Shown here in pieces: positions 22,851 through 35,768 of a stretch of 64,000 bases of DNA (positions are counted from its first letter, which is position 1; every line of letters starts with the position of its first letter). Position numbers and translations under genes: made by a program. Origin of the DNA: Numida meleagris (lineage: Eukaryota; Chordata; Aves; Galliformes; Numididae); contig NC_034412.1 in NCBI RefSeq assembly GCF_002078875.1, positions 14,370,876 through 14,434,875 on the forward strand. The letters run 5' to 3'. Under the pieces are notes generated by a model. The model saw only the letters and a list, made by a program, of their open reading frames with translations, was not told the origin of the DNA and did not search any database.

Positions 22851-25800
22851 TTCCTATATGCAATTATTGTTGTTACCAACATTTTGCCTGGTATCACAAA
22901 TTCACTGCTTCCAAGGCCCAACAAAGACACAACTTAAAAAAAGAAGGAATGTAATTTCTATGTTCTGAAGACCCGAGACACTGTGAATTTGCCAAAGCTG
23001 GCCTAAAGTGTTCTGTTATATTGTCACTTTGTGTTAAAATCAGCAGTGGCGTTTCTACACATACTATTTCTTGTCTGACTTACAAGAGTAGCACTGCTCT
23101 TCATTTTTCCCTTAAAAATGCTTGTTCATGTCTGAGGGTTTTCGAGAGTTACCTTACCACCTATACGCATACGATGATACCTGGCTGTATTCCTGGGGGT
23201 TAAAATCAGGGTATTACTTTGGTTTCCTTATCCCTGCCTTTGCATTCCCATGGCTCACCTGCCTTAGTGAAATGTACTCCTTAGGGCTCAGCTGCTTGTA
23301 ACGATAGAGTAACTTCTTCAGCACAAAGACTGTTTTTAGTCGATTTAGCTGCAAGTACACATAGACACTCTATCACTTCAATCTCTTAACGCAAAAAGTG
23401 CCTGACTTGTCTTAAAGGGCCTATAACAAGCATGAAGTATTGTATGAGCAGAGAAACTGTTTTCTGTGTCTCTTTCTTATTATTTCATTTGAGCTAAATA
23501 AGAATAGGGCTGTCAGATGAGTTATTCATATGAAGGTTGGAAGAAATATTACTTTTAGTTCCAGAACCCCTGCAGATATTCACGAATTTTACCAAAATAT
23601 TTTTGTAGATTCCTATTGTTTTTTTTACTTAAAAATATGGCAGAACTGAATGAAATGGATAGATCTCTTTCAAGAATAAAAAAAAAAACAATTTCATTGC
23701 CCAGCATGTGACATTTTTCTGTGTGTTTCAAATATGCTGTAAAACTAGATCTCCGTGTCTTTTTAATAGAGGAACTTAGCACTTTGAAAAATCACAGTCA
23801 AATATGAGAAGACTGTTGATGATTCAGCTTTCTGTAGTTGTACTAATATGATACTTTTCTACTTTATTTTCATTGTTTTGTTTTCAGCAAATTTGCTTTA
23901 ACTGTAAAGAAAATGCAAGCATTTCAGAATTAACTCATGCTTTAAATCAGATATGGAATAAGTCATACATTTATGGTATAGGTATATATGGCCAGGAAAC
24001 TGATAAATTTTTTCTATCTTTTGTGGCCCAGAGCTTCAGACCAGGATGACTTTACAGTTCCTGTAAAGGTTTATATGGGCTTACTAACACTTTTGTCTGA
24101 GATCTGACATATGTCCTAAAGGGAAACAGCAACAAGCAAGGAGAAAAACTCTTGAAATTACTGACTACTTTTGTTGGATGCTCTGCTGTAAGAATACTCT
24201 GATAACACCTCATCTAGCAGAATCTGCTGAGAGTTCACCAGTGATCTATGTTAGCTGTCAAATTTGGACTTTGTCCTGGTTTAGCTCATTACAGCCTTTC
24301 TGTTTAAACTGTACTTCATGGTCTGAAGAGTGGGAAAACATGCTGTTCATATCATGAAACAGCAACTGTTAAGTTTAAATGTACCTGGAATTAATGATAC
24401 CTCTAGGTCTAAGCCCATATAGTAATAATTTAGTGTCTAGGGAAAACTGAGAGTAATCATAAGCCCTTTTAAAACTTAAACATTTTAGAAAGTGAAGCCA
24501 ATTTCAGTAAAATCATTATGTTTTTACAACCATACTTAAAATGGTTTTTCTGAGTATGCAGCCTATTTTACTTGGAGAGAGAGATTTACTTTCTGCTCTT
24601 TTTTGATCTGAAAGGTAGTAAGTGGCATTAAACAAAGCACATCTGCCTTTACACTCCTCATGAAGTTTCTTTGAACATGAGCTCTGTGTTTGCAAGAGGT
24701 AAAGATGACATTCACTGGACTTTCTGTACAAGGCATGAAGACTCACATCAAAACCTATTTAGTTCTTCATGCAGCCGTGTCATGTTTTTGGGTGGGGTGG
24801 GGGGGGGAATATTTTGTTTTCATGTTTTTTGAAAGGGCTAGGTAGAGCAGATCTCACCTCATTATCCCTCCAGTGTCCTCTGAGCTAACAAAATATTATC
24901 AGGGAAAGCGTGGGCAACTTTCATACCTACTCTGTCCTCAACTCCACTGAGACAGCCAAGAAGAAAGGCAACTCCTGCCAGCAGTGGCATGGGAGGCACT
25001 CTGGGTGAGGATCTGAGACTGCTGAAGTTGTTTTTCTTTAGGCTGTTCCATCCTGAACGTTCGTACCAAACCATAGCTTCTTAACTCACTTGGCCTCTAG
25101 ATCCAGTGGGGATTAAAGGTCAAATAAGATGCTCTATTTCTTGTTTTTTGAGGTGAATCTTGTGGCGGGTGCCTAGTTAAGAGTTTGTTTTGCCTGCCCA
25201 GCTGCTGATATTTAGCTGGCTTACAGGTTGTTTTTCTTAGCTGCCTGCCTGAACACTTGCAGTAGGCTGTTGTTTTCATGTTGGTGGACCATGGGCCCTC
25301 CCTGGTGTTGGATGGCACTGGGCTCAGCAGCCTGGGCCCCACAGTCTGGCTGTCCATTGCGAGCTGTTTGCCTGCTCCGTGTGCCTTGGTTAGGGCTGCC
25401 TGGGCCTAAACCACTACAACTGGCCATCTGCATTGCTCTAAGGATTGAGGAAATAGGAAGAAACTGCTCAGTTAGTGTCCATTTGCAGAGGTTGGGTTGT
25501 ACTCCTCTAAAGAAGAAACACAGAGGATATGTCCCAGATAACAGAAATACACCTTAAGAAGTAGAAATGTTGTGGGTGTAGTTGCTACAAGAAATGCTTA
25601 GTCTTATAGTAGAATTCAATGCCCATAGCAAAATGTCAGTTGGAAAAGGAACAAAAAAAGGAGTCAAAACATGTACCACGGTTTTTCTGGACTTCAAAAG
25701 TATACCGATAACTTTGAGGTATAATGCCCTCTGTTGCATTTTACTTGTTGCCCCTCTGATTTTTTCAGAGGGGTACTGCATGTAGATTTGATCAATCAGT

Positions 25801-26080
25801 GAACTTGGTCTTGATTCACACTCACTATCTACATGAACAGAGGTAATGAATTGGGATATGTATGTATGTACACATCCTGAACCTGTTATTTACCTTCTAT
25901 GGAACAAATGACAACAGTATGAATTTTGAAGTGAATGGATGCCAGATCTTATATCTTGGACCAAAGATTTCTTAGGATGGTAAACTCTGCCTTGGAAGGC
26001 AGTTCCAGTGAGAGAGGCTGGAGGCCCAGGTAACCACCTCTCCATGAAATCCAGTGCCAGGTACCATAGCTGTTGCTGAA
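22851..26080. other. Unique non-coding stretch, no gene
   Basis: No gene recognised. Around 25220-25440 the sequence is more GC-rich and frames of 86-109 codons stay open on both strands. They resemble no known protein, and open frames on both strands follow simply from GC-richness. A G-rich run lies at about 24791-24808. Confidence 0.65.
25751..25773. repeat. Perfect 9-bp hairpin
   Basis: The arms CCCCTCTGA (25751-25759) and TCAGAGGGG (25765-25773) pair exactly around a loop of five T. It resembles a bacterial terminator only superficially; in this eukaryotic context no such role is implied. Confidence 0.88.
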
Positions 26081-26084
26081 TTAT

Positions 26085-26135
26085 GTGGGTCAAACTAAAT
26101 GATTGCAGTTCTCCCTTTTGTCTTACAGTGCTACG
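26085..26135 (+). mobile_element. Ancient CR1-like 3' end remnant
   Basis: The string GGGTCAAACTAAATGATTGCA and the following TCCCTTTTG-TCTTACAG-GCTA run parallel to the generic 3' end of older CR1-type LINEs (GGTCAGACTAGATGATCACAGTGGTCCCTTCTGGCCTTA...). About three quarters of positions agree by eye over some 50 bases. The upstream sequence is too diverged to follow. The similarity is recalled, not computed, and could be weaker than it looks. Confidence 0.45.
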
Positions 26136-26139
26136 TGGA

Positions 26140-27000
26140 ATGTTTCTCTGTTATTGAAATCAGAAGATGTTAAAAAGTAACAGCAAGGAATATAGAGAGG
26201 GGCCAGGGCTGTGGGGGGGAAAAAGAAAAAGGAAAATTCCCAAATTATTTCTGAAAGGCCTCTTTAATGAAGGACCATATATCTTTTTACTGCACAGATC
26301 ATCTTCCTTCTCTTCCTGCAATAAATTTCTTTCCAACGTCTTACAGATACAGAAAACCTGCACTGTGTGTGTATATATAGAGACTTTCTTCCTGGATATG
26401 ATACTTGTTCTGTCTACCGTTGATCAAACTGTTGCAATTATGTTAGCTCTCCAAAGGTAGGATGAAAATACAAATGCCACATCCTGGACCTGAAATAAAG
26501 TTCAGACATTTTTTCTTGGTCACTATTTTCATGTATTTTTTTCTTCTCAGGAAGTGGGTTCTCTTGAAGTAGGTATTTATTGTGAGGCTTGGTTGGAAAA
26601 ATGAACTACAGTGATATATCAGGAGACAAAAGGAAGTTTTGAACTGAGATGCTCATCATTTTTTGTACATAAGTTGAAGTATGTATGACTGCACAGATCT
26701 TCCCCCCCCACTTTCTCAGTCAGATAATATTCCTGTAATAAGTACAACAACCACTTGTATTGTACTGCCATACAACACAAGGAAGGCACTGGACAAATGT
26801 TTATTTCCAGCTTTAAATGCCATAAAACTTAAAGAAACAACCATGACAAGGAAGTCTTTCTATAGATAGACAGTGGCCCCAGACTGCAGACAGAGGAATG
26901 CTTTTACAGTATACAGTTAGTTTTGTGTGTAAACTTTTCAAGACTATTTCAGACTAATAGTCTGAGCTGCATTACTTTGGAGGGTATTGTAGTTAAGACT
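26140..27000. other. Unique non-coding stretch, no gene
   Basis: Frames of 97 (+) and 67 (-) codons overlap at 26160-26460 without recognisable domains. No repeat recognised; a short C-run lies at 26701-26710. Confidence 0.65.
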
Positions 27001-27029
27001 TGACCCACTCTGCTAATAAATTACAGTGA

Positions 27030-27280
27030 TGTAGCAGCTTTTTTGTCAAAGGATCCTGAAGTGCTTTACAAACCTTACAATCCATACATGCATGAATCAC
27101 TTCACCCACTATTGAAGTATGGCCAGCCCAGGGATGAATTGTGGCAGCTGTTTAACAGCACACAGCAGTACGACACAATGGGTTTAGGAGAGTAAAGACA
27201 ACATGCTCTCCCAGTGCCAGTTCAAGTAATTCAGAGGGGCACTGGAGAACACCTTGGAAGAGAAAAGGAGGGATTTCTCC
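27030..27280 (+). repeat. Candidate ancient interspersed repeat
   Basis: The segment around 27050-27075 (GGATCCTGAAGTGCTTTACAA) has the look of a widespread amniote repeat tail of the 'GATCCCAAAGCGCTTTACAAA' type. The downstream sequence with CACTTCACCCACTATTGAAGT and CAGCACACAGCAGTA motifs also resembles copies I remember from reptile genomes. I cannot name the family, define the ends or exclude coincidence. Confidence 0.4.
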
Positions 27281-30200
27281 CTTGCAGGCTAGTGCAAATG
27301 ATTATTACTTGACTTAAATATCTGGGGCTGCCTCAAGAACTGTCATGTCACTGTTAGCTTCAGCAAGAAGAACCCAGGAGTCAGGGGAAGTTTGCAGAGC
27401 AGTCACTACACAATGAGAGAGAAGAAGCAGCCTGTGTGGGATCGTTTGTCCTTACCCCTCTGCACAGACGTATTGCACCAAGCCTTTCTCAGGAAGGTCC
27501 TCCATTCTGACAGAAAATAGCTTGTTCTATAAGCATACAAGTAAGCACGTGTGATTTTGAAACCGCCAAGGAAATTTAGGTTGGTAGAGTTTTCTTACCC
27601 AAACTGAAACTTACCAGAAAAATACTAAAATGTGCAGTCTTGGTTTAGACTGTGTTTGGTACAGATTGCAATTGGGAAGCTGAAGGAAAAACATCAGTTT
27701 CACTCACAGTCCGTATCTGTACATCTACTTGAACAGGACCCAGATCTTTAAAGAGTCAGATAGGAAATTAGTTTATTTCCCACTCCCTTTCTGGTTACCA
27801 GCTGTTCTCCTAACATAAAGTGATGGTCCCCATAAAGGCCTTCTGAAGAAACAAGCAATTTCCTGAATAAATCAAGTTATCCATTCCTTCTTCTCTTTTT
27901 TTCTCCCTTTCAGTGACTGGTATCTTTGGTGACATCCCTGAACAGTCTTGTTACCAGCTGCTCTAATCTAGGGCTTTCATCATTTCACCTTGATATTTCC
28001 TTCCTCATTGTTTCCCCTACGTGTACAAAACAGTGCCTGTGAGTGCTGTGTACAGGACTCGCAGAGGAAAATGAACTGTTTATGGTGACACATATCAAAC
28101 TAAGGTTAGTTTCTCTCATAGGAATAGATTTGTTCCTTGGAAAAAATTGTTGAAGTTTTTAACTTCTGCAGAGGAGTGTAGCTGAGAATTTATTGTTTCA
28201 TTTTCCTTTGTGTAGATCCATGGAGACCAGTAGAAGTTGCTGTGAATGTACAGTTTGAAAATTGTAGTGACTATTGACTTAGTTGTTTGCACTGGACATT
28301 TACAATGTCACTAATTCCTCCTGCTTAATAATATAGTATATTGTATATCTCCATTCATGGAGACCCTGAAAGTATAGTTTTATGAATTTCTATCCAGCAC
28401 TTTACTGCAAAAATAGTAATTAATAGGGCTCTACTTTCACTCTTAGGGCCTCATTGTAAACTTTCCATTCCTCCATTAAGCTTCCTAATGGTGTTGCTCG
28501 TATGAGTGTATGCTGCTCACAACCACAGTTGGACCATTATAGCCCTGAAGTAGATCAGCACAAGTAGAAAGCAAATACTGCTTGAGAGAAGAAAGTCCAC
28601 TGTTTGTTTTTTTTCAGGCCTTGAACCAAGCACACAAAGAGTTAAAATAAGCGTAGTTATTTTCTGAAGATTACCAAATTTTATTCTGAAACAGAATTTC
28701 TAAGCAGTATTTTGCATATAAAATACTGTTGATATTGAACCCAGTTTTTATGCACCAACTCTGTGCTGAACTGAATCTTTTGCTTGTAAATGCACTGAGC
28801 CTTAAAAGCAATTTCTGTCATGTCCTTCTTCATATTCTTATCTCTTTCATCACCATCCAAAAGGAAACACTTTAACTTCAGGCAATAAGAAGCTTTTAAT
28901 TCAGATCTAAGTTTACATGAGCTATCTTCATTATAGTGTAAAATGTGAAAAAGAAAAAATTTAAATCATAGTTAAAATTTTAATTAGATCATTTCTGCTG
29001 TTTTGCCTGTTTTAAAATATATAATAAAACTTCAATAAATTATATTCTGGGTCATATCAGCATCTTCTCAAGAAAATGAAGTTAAATCTTTGTAGTAACT
29101 AGCAGCTTAATTTTCATTAGGCTAGCTATTCGATAATTAGTCATGCACCATAAATCAAGTCCCCAAGTCTTCTCCAGGTTTCTTAATTGAAAATTATTGT
29201 TTCTTGGCTCTGTGGCTAAATGTGTAGCAAGTCTGAGGAGTGATAGATGCTGAATCTAGCACAAACAGTTTGAAACAGTCAGAACTTGATAGATCATTGC
29301 CCTGAAGGGTCTTGTAATGGTGGAGAGACTGTGAATTTCAAAATTAAAGGGTTGTTCTTAAAAATCACAACTGTGAAAGCTAGCTGTGGTTTACCAAATA
29401 CATCCTAACCTTCAGCCACTTTTCCTTTCACTGATAGCTGGTTTTCAGTTGCTTTTCTCGTGACAATTGTAATGCATTTACTGAGTATATTTGAAAAGCT
29501 AAAATGTTGGCTTGGAAAGACCCAAATTGAGATTATTTTTGCTCTCTCTTTTTTTGGTGGTGTCCTTTTTCCGGTGAATCTCATTAACAAATATGGAAGT
29601 TGTTTAATTTTTGGCATTTTCAAACACTGAATGAAATGGTGGCAGCCATCTCAGAGCCAATATGAGAGAACAGATGGGCCTGCTATGCATGCCTCAGGTC
29701 ATAAAATCATTTCAGATATGATGCAATTGTGGCTAAGTAAAAGACTTTTGCAAAGTCAGAAATAAATTACTTCACTGAAAGAAGAGAGGCCTTTTGTTAT
29801 TGTTCTTTTGACAGCTGAGCAGACTTTGCACAGAGTTCAACTCATGTTTGCCATTCAGTAGATAAGGACAGCCATGGGCTTTTCTGCCATTCATGGCTTA
29901 CTTCCTCGTGGTCAGGCCAAGACCTGATGATGACCACAGCAGGAAACAGAGCAAAATGCTCCATAAATTTACATGCAGGAATCAACGGATGCTTAAAAAA
30001 AAGTGGGCCTAAGATTTTTAGCTGAGAATTTCCAAACCATGTTGGTAAATTCCTACTGAAAACCTTAGATTTGTCTACTTTGAGGAACATATGTAGACTT
30101 ATAGCTGATAAAGGGATTAATGTGTGCTCAGATAAACTGAAACTTGTGTTGTGGTAAGAACTGACATCACCCTCTGTAACTCATGACAAAAAAAAAAAAG

Positions 30201-30308
30201 TATTGGCTTCATGGGCAGAGACTAGTTCCCAGCCCTGTGCTCTTTCCTTGGGACATCCTTGTGGGCCAATATAAAGTGCTGGGCCTGGAGAAGACTTTCC
30301 ACGTGAGT
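27281..30308. other. Unique non-coding stretch, no gene
   Basis: Strongly A+T-rich in the middle (about 28650-29150), with few open frames and no recognisable coding sequence or repeat. Confidence 0.65.
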
Positions 30309-30476
30309 CACAGAATGGCTTGGGTTGGAAGGGACCTTAAAAATCATGTAGTTCCAACCCCTGCTGTGGGCTGGTTGCCATCTACCATATCTGGCTGCCC
30401 ATGGCCTCACCCAGCCTGGCCTTGAACACCACCTCAATTTCTCTGGGCAAGCTGTTCCAGTGCCTTGCCATCCCTT
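30309..30476 (-). mobile_element. CR1 LINE, short 5'-truncated 3' end
   Basis: On the plus strand it begins CACAGAATGGCTTGGGTTGG, followed by AAGGGACCTTAAAAATCATG. This is the reverse complement of the classic avian CR1 3' terminus, so the element runs on the minus strand with its 3' end at 30309. It continues through the GGCCTTGAACACC and CTGTTCCAGTGCC blocks and fades out near 30476. Part of the CTCCAGGGATGGGGCATCC segment between these blocks is missing. Only untranslated 3' sequence remains. The low divergence of the terminal 40 bases suggests a younger CR1 than the other remnants here. Confidence 0.93.
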
Positions 30477-33400
30477 TGGATGTCCTGAATGGATGTGCTC
30501 TTGTGCAGTACAGATGTCTTTCTGGCCAGTTCCAGGAATTGTAGCTTTACAAATGTGCTCCTTATACACATCCTAGTAAAAATTACACAAAGAAAAGCGA
30601 GGGGTGCATGAAGAGTATTAAAACTTTAAGAAAGGAGAGTTTTAAAAGGATATGTTGTCAATTGGGAGAGAGTTTATTAAAATATATAACCAAATAATTG
30701 CTTTATTTGTGGACCATGTTATTTTCAGGGGCCTGAAATGACTGTGCACAATCTTATTTTTGTAAAGATTTATTCTTGGAAGGGAAAGTCATTTGCCTAA
30801 GGGATATATTGATTTCATTCAGCTGTCACCATCTTTTTGTAAGATTTTATGGACAGAGAGCCAAATTCAGGTCTAGATTTATTCAACTTTATTTTATTTT
30901 TGCACTGTACCAAATCTAAATACAGTTCTGTGATTACAGAAAAGAATTGTTTTTCAGCCAATTGCTCCATTTTCACACCGACTAGATCCGAGCTATGAGT
31001 AAGAAAGAATCGAGGGCTGTGAGTGACAGCAGAAGAAAAGGGAGCAGCCTGTGCCCAAGTGTGGAGCCTGGTTCTAAGGGTGGCAGCTCCCTCCTGGTCT
31101 GCAGCACTGGGGGGGGCTTGGCATGACCCTGGTGGTGGGAAATGAAAGGGAGCCAAGGCCAACCCACTCTGCTTCCAGGCAGAAGGCAGAGGCTGCGCTT
31201 TTTGTTTGTGTCCCCTTCACTCACATGCAGTGCTTGCAATGCAGAAAGGAAGATTTACATCAGGCTGCTTTCCTGATATGAACTGTGCTCTATGCAGATT
31301 TGGTGGAGTCATAGGTTACAAAGCTGGAAGAGGCCATTCTGTATAAAATAGGCCATGGAACTTGCCTGGATTAAAGTGGCTCAGTATGGCAGTGGTGACA
31401 TACAGTCTCCACCAGTCCTGAGGTGCATGCTTGCACTGAGGCCACATGAACGTGCCTGGCTGTGGCTGCTCTTTAACCAGGGCCATGTGGCTTTGTGGCT
31501 TCTTGCTGATGGTGGATGGGGCTGGAGGCACTTCGTGCTGCTGCAGCCTGGCAGAGGCAGCTAAATATTTTATCTGTGGGTTGGATGGATTATGATTTAC
31601 CCTATGGATACCTGTGCTGAGCTGAAAGTGTAGAGATCAGAGTCCTGATCCTACTGAGGTTTGCAAGAGGTCTGGGGCTTTGTTTTTTGACAGAACTGGT
31701 GGTTGGATTCCTTGGCAATAAAATCTTGCGAGATACTTTTGTCAGATTTTCACTCAGAATTGTAGAAGAATCACATCAGTGGTTCTTAATGTGGTTTTCA
31801 TTAGCATTTATGAAAACATTATTTTCTGGCTAGTATGATTTACACCTGAGTTAAATATTAAAATATTAGAATTCCCAATTTTATCTGGCTTTTAGAACTG
31901 GCACAAATAGATTCAGATTCAGAGCTGAAAACTCTGCTACTCTCCCATTACACACATGCACAGAAAAATTGAATAACAGTTTAAGGGTATGTATTTAGTT
32001 GATACTCAACTGTAACAAACTTCATCTCTGTGACACTGAAACTTCAGGAGTAACAATCCTGTGTCCTTTGGGCATAAAGTAAGAATAAACACTGGATAAC
32101 TTTTATTGTAGGGCTTTTTAAAAATTATTCTCAAGATTCAGGGTGTGTATTTTCAATTTCACTGATATTTTATACAACCACAGATAGGTTAAAAAGAGAT
32201 CAAATCTTTTTCTCCTGCACAGCTCTCTTTCCCCAGCATCCCACAGTCAGAATCTGAGCTTACAAGCACAGAACAAAAAGATGTGTGTCTGAAATAGTAT
32301 GCTTAGGCCATTAAAATGAAAAACGTCATAAAATTCTGTAGCTGTTGTTCCTCACAAGGAGTGAACTCATTCACACTTGGTATATCTAGGTAGAATTTCT
32401 TATTAGTGTAATATATATGATGTGAGCAGCAACTAGTGGATAGATGAATTTGAATGGGAATGTGTGGTCCATGTAAAGAAGAGGCAGCGCTTACTCAAAT
32501 GCTGTTAAAACTCCCTCATTTACAGCTCCTGGAGATGAAACATACAGCAGATTGCCTGTAACCATAGCAATTGGCTCCGACATGAAAGATCTCCAGCATA
32601 GAGGTAGTGGTAATGGCAGAAGCAGTGTGGAAGATAAAGGTGTGCAGATAGAGACAGTACCAGGTGGAAGTGAACTACTAAATAAGTCAAGACAAGAGGC
32701 CTTAGATGGATTCAGGCAGATGCGTGAGTTTGATGAGAAGGTTTGGGTTGGTGAGGTGAGCAGGAGAGAAGGAAGGGAAGGCAAGGCTGAAGAGAAACAG
32801 GAGGTTTTACTGTTAGCCTGCTGTAGGGGATGCAGCATTCTCTCAGCAATGGAAGGCAATGAAGATGGCTGGATTTCAGGGATACTCATGCATCGCTCAG
32901 TGTATGAAGGCAGCCTCCACAACTTGTTATATCTCAGAAGAGTCACAGAGTGATTCTTGATGTAGATGTTCATGTGCCAAACCCAAAGGTGCCAGGTGCA
33001 GGCCCACAGTTTTGGGTTGGAGTAGGAAAATCCCCAGAAGAAAAACCATTGGTGAGAGATGAGGAGGAGACCATTCTTAAAATCAAGTTCCTTCAGTTAT
33101 GTGCACTGGTATAAATAAAATATCTGAGACATGTACTTAAATATTTTGCTTGGTTTCCACTCTCAAAGCTATTGTTTTGCAAGCATACAAAAGTTATTAC
33201 CTCTTACTTTTTGTTACAAATGAAAATGGGAGCCAATGCCAACAACAGAGGCTTTTACATGATAATCCCTAGTATCAGAGATGTGAGCAACTTTTTATAA
33301 TAACAATAATAAAATTGTGCTAAAAGTTCCAGACAAAAAAACCACCAAAATCCACAATAAGCTAGAGACTACAGATCAGTTAATTTTTCAAAACATTTAG

Positions 33401-35354
33401 ATTTGTGTGTAAAATTTATATCTATCCCAAGTGAATCTATGAGTTCATTTAGGGGAAAAAAAGAAAAAAAGGGAACTGAACTTCCAAAGACTTCTACCCA
33501 TTCAAGTTGCTGCTGCTATCATATTTTTGGCAGTCTTGTTGAGTTTTGACTGGAGGACGGCCTTCTGTGTGACTGATCTAAGTCTATCTGATTAGGGAGA
33601 AATTCTTTTGAGCAGCTGGAATTACTCTTGGGTAAGAGCACAGTGCACGGAATCCAGCAGCAAAAGTCCATGGTTACAGTGCTGTATTACTGTGCTGTTC
33701 TGCAGGGCTGAGCTGGCTTCCTGAGGAGGAGGCCCAGCTCCCGCACCACAGCCTGTAAACTTATCACGTTGTGCAGGATGATAAAGCTCTTAGTCTCCCT
33801 CACTCTGCCTTTTCACTACTTTTTGTTTGCTTATAAAAGTTATTTTTGGTCAGCCAGGCAGTTCTTTATAGAAGACGCAATAAACATAAGATTTATACAG
33901 CTATGTGTCATCTTTAAATCTACTTGGCTCCACGGGTAAAAAACAGGATCACAGCAGTGAACGTTTTAATAAACAAGCAAAGATGTTTTACAGAAAAAGA
34001 GAACAGATAGAAAGAAGATGTTGCAGTTCAACACCTCCTATCTATGTTGTAGAAATGAGGTTGAGGCTTGTATGCATGTTCCCATTTTGGAATTTTTTTC
34101 TCCCTGTGTTTGGTCCTGAATTAGAACTGTAGAAGATCAGCTTTAATTTGCTGTTTCACTCTTCTGATTTTGAAGCAATCAGAAACTTGTGAAGCCAGCT
34201 GACTGTGCAAGATTTGGGGGCTAAAATCTGATTAAACAAGATTGCTGGATATTACCTACTGTCAAATCACCAGTTCATCTTTTCAGTATACTTTAGGAAC
34301 ATCTGATTGCCCTGAGATATCTGCTGAGAGATATATATTCTTTTATGTCTAAGGATTAGCTGGCACAGTTGTTGCTAGTGTCTGGCTAAGTTTCACTTTC
34401 TGCTATGATTTGTGTTTCTAAATTAAATTTGGAATGGTGCTAGCAGCTTGGGATGGGCACCATTTATAAGTTCAAATAAAAAATAAATTAGAAATCTGAA
34501 CTGTGGACTGGACTACCAGTTAAAGATTTATCCCAAAGTTTGTCTACACCTGCAATGTTTCTCAGCCCTAAATTAGACAACGCCTTTTACACCATTACTT
34601 TGCAAGTCTGGATGGTCCTCAGGTATTTAAACACCTGTTAAGTATGGTTAGCATCACTGTCAAATTGGAATGATTCTTCAGTGATTGGGTCCAAGTCTGC
34701 AGTCATCAACTGTCTAATCTGGTAATAATAACTGCAGTAGAAGCTGAATCAAGACTGATAATTTCTCCCATATCAAATTTATGTACGTTATTATCTAATG
34801 AAAATATTCCCGAAGGAAATTGCTGTTGCTGTGTATAGCACGCGATACCAGTTGAGCACTTTTCTTACCCCTTCATGTGTTTTGTATGCTGATATTATGC
34901 TGTCATTGGGAAATGTTCTTCCTTATATAGATACCAGGTTTTCTGAATGTTTTTTACTCCCTTGTAAAATGTAATTATATATTTAATTATTGCAAACGCT
35001 ATACCAGTCTTCCAACCTCCTCTCCCCCCTATATTTACTGTAAAAATCCATTCTATCTTGGTTATTATAAGCTAAACTAAGGACTTCTAATTAAATATTG
35101 TGAATCCAGATAGATCTGAAAGGCATTCAAACTCCTTCAAGGTGTTTATGATATCAGTATTTAGAGATTAGGCTTCTGCTGGAAGCTGCAGTTATGTTGT
35201 AGAAGAGGTAACTTCCAAGAGGGTAAAAAGCCAAAGCTTTTCTACAAGATACTGGTTACTTCAAAAATCTGTGGGGGCATCAATTTTCCACTCTGAGGTC
35301 AAACTGTAGTCAACACAGATGTCAGCCCACGCAAGCACATACCAATAATGACAG
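30477..35354. other. Unique non-coding stretch, no gene
   Basis: No gene recognised. It includes the longest frame of the window (32491-32973, minus, 160 codons), which overlaps a 133-codon plus frame. The plus strand is purine-rich there, with GGAAGG/GAAGGG-type runs. GC-richer patches occur at about 31080-31230 and 31380-31560. No interspersed repeat was recognised. Confidence 0.65.
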
Positions 35355-35768
35355 TACACCTCCGCTGGCAGGGTTCTTACCTCTTGGCTAGAAGGTCATA
35401 AGTTTAAGTCTCCCACCAGGACTTGGGCTGATTCTTAATGCTGACATGGCAATGCAATGCCAGGGAGGCGCTGAACTATTTGAGGTGCCATTCTTCATGA
35501 GATGAGATGTTAATCTAAAATCCCTTTTGCCTGTCCCTGCTGCCTGTCTAGGCAATATCACTGTGGCACTTTTGTGAAAAGAGATCGTCTGAGTCTATGT
35601 CCCAGCCAAAACTCCCTGTCACACGATGGCGGACTCAATAGGCCAAGGCAGAGCACGAGCCATTGTGTTACTGCTCCACCATTACTGTGTTCAGTTAACT
35701 ACAATGGAAACACTGTCAAGCATTTTAGGATACACAGGATGCAAAGGGCCTAATGCGAAAGCCAAAAT
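35355..35768 (+). mobile_element. Ancient tRNA-derived SINE, about 410 bp
   Basis: The head resembles a tRNA gene with the two internal RNA polymerase III boxes. A-box-like TGGCAGGGTTCTTA lies at 35366-35379 and B-box-like GTTTAAGTCTC at 35402-35412, 36 bases apart start to start, as in a tRNA. The body then follows a tail shared by old amniote SINEs. It has GGGAGGCGCTGAA (35463-35475), a degraded ATGAGATGAGATGTTAATCTA (compare GGATGAGACGTTAAACC), CTGTGGCACTTTTGTGAAAAGAG (compare CATGGCACTTTTCGCAAAGAG) and an end near TTTAGGATACACAGGATGCAAAGGGC (compare TTTGGGATGCTCAGGATGAAAGGCGC). Divergence is high, so the insertion is old. Birds have few SINEs and no recently active ones in most lineages. 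Exact family not assigned; the comparison strings are from memory. Confidence 0.7.

Noticed and set aside
25228..25557. 109-codon plus-strand frame
   Set aside because: Lies in a GC-richer patch where both strands stay open; no domain recognised.
25751..25773. Rho-independent terminator-like hairpin
   Set aside because: The window is vertebrate, and the T-run lies in the loop rather than after the stem.
31310..31350. CR1-like string TCATAGGTTACAAAGCTGGAAG
   Set aside because: It resembles the start of a minus-strand CR1 3' end, but the similarity stops after about 25 bases.
35366..35412. Functional tRNA gene
   Set aside because: A- and B-box-like motifs are present, but no acceptor stem pairs around them and the sequence continues into a SINE body.
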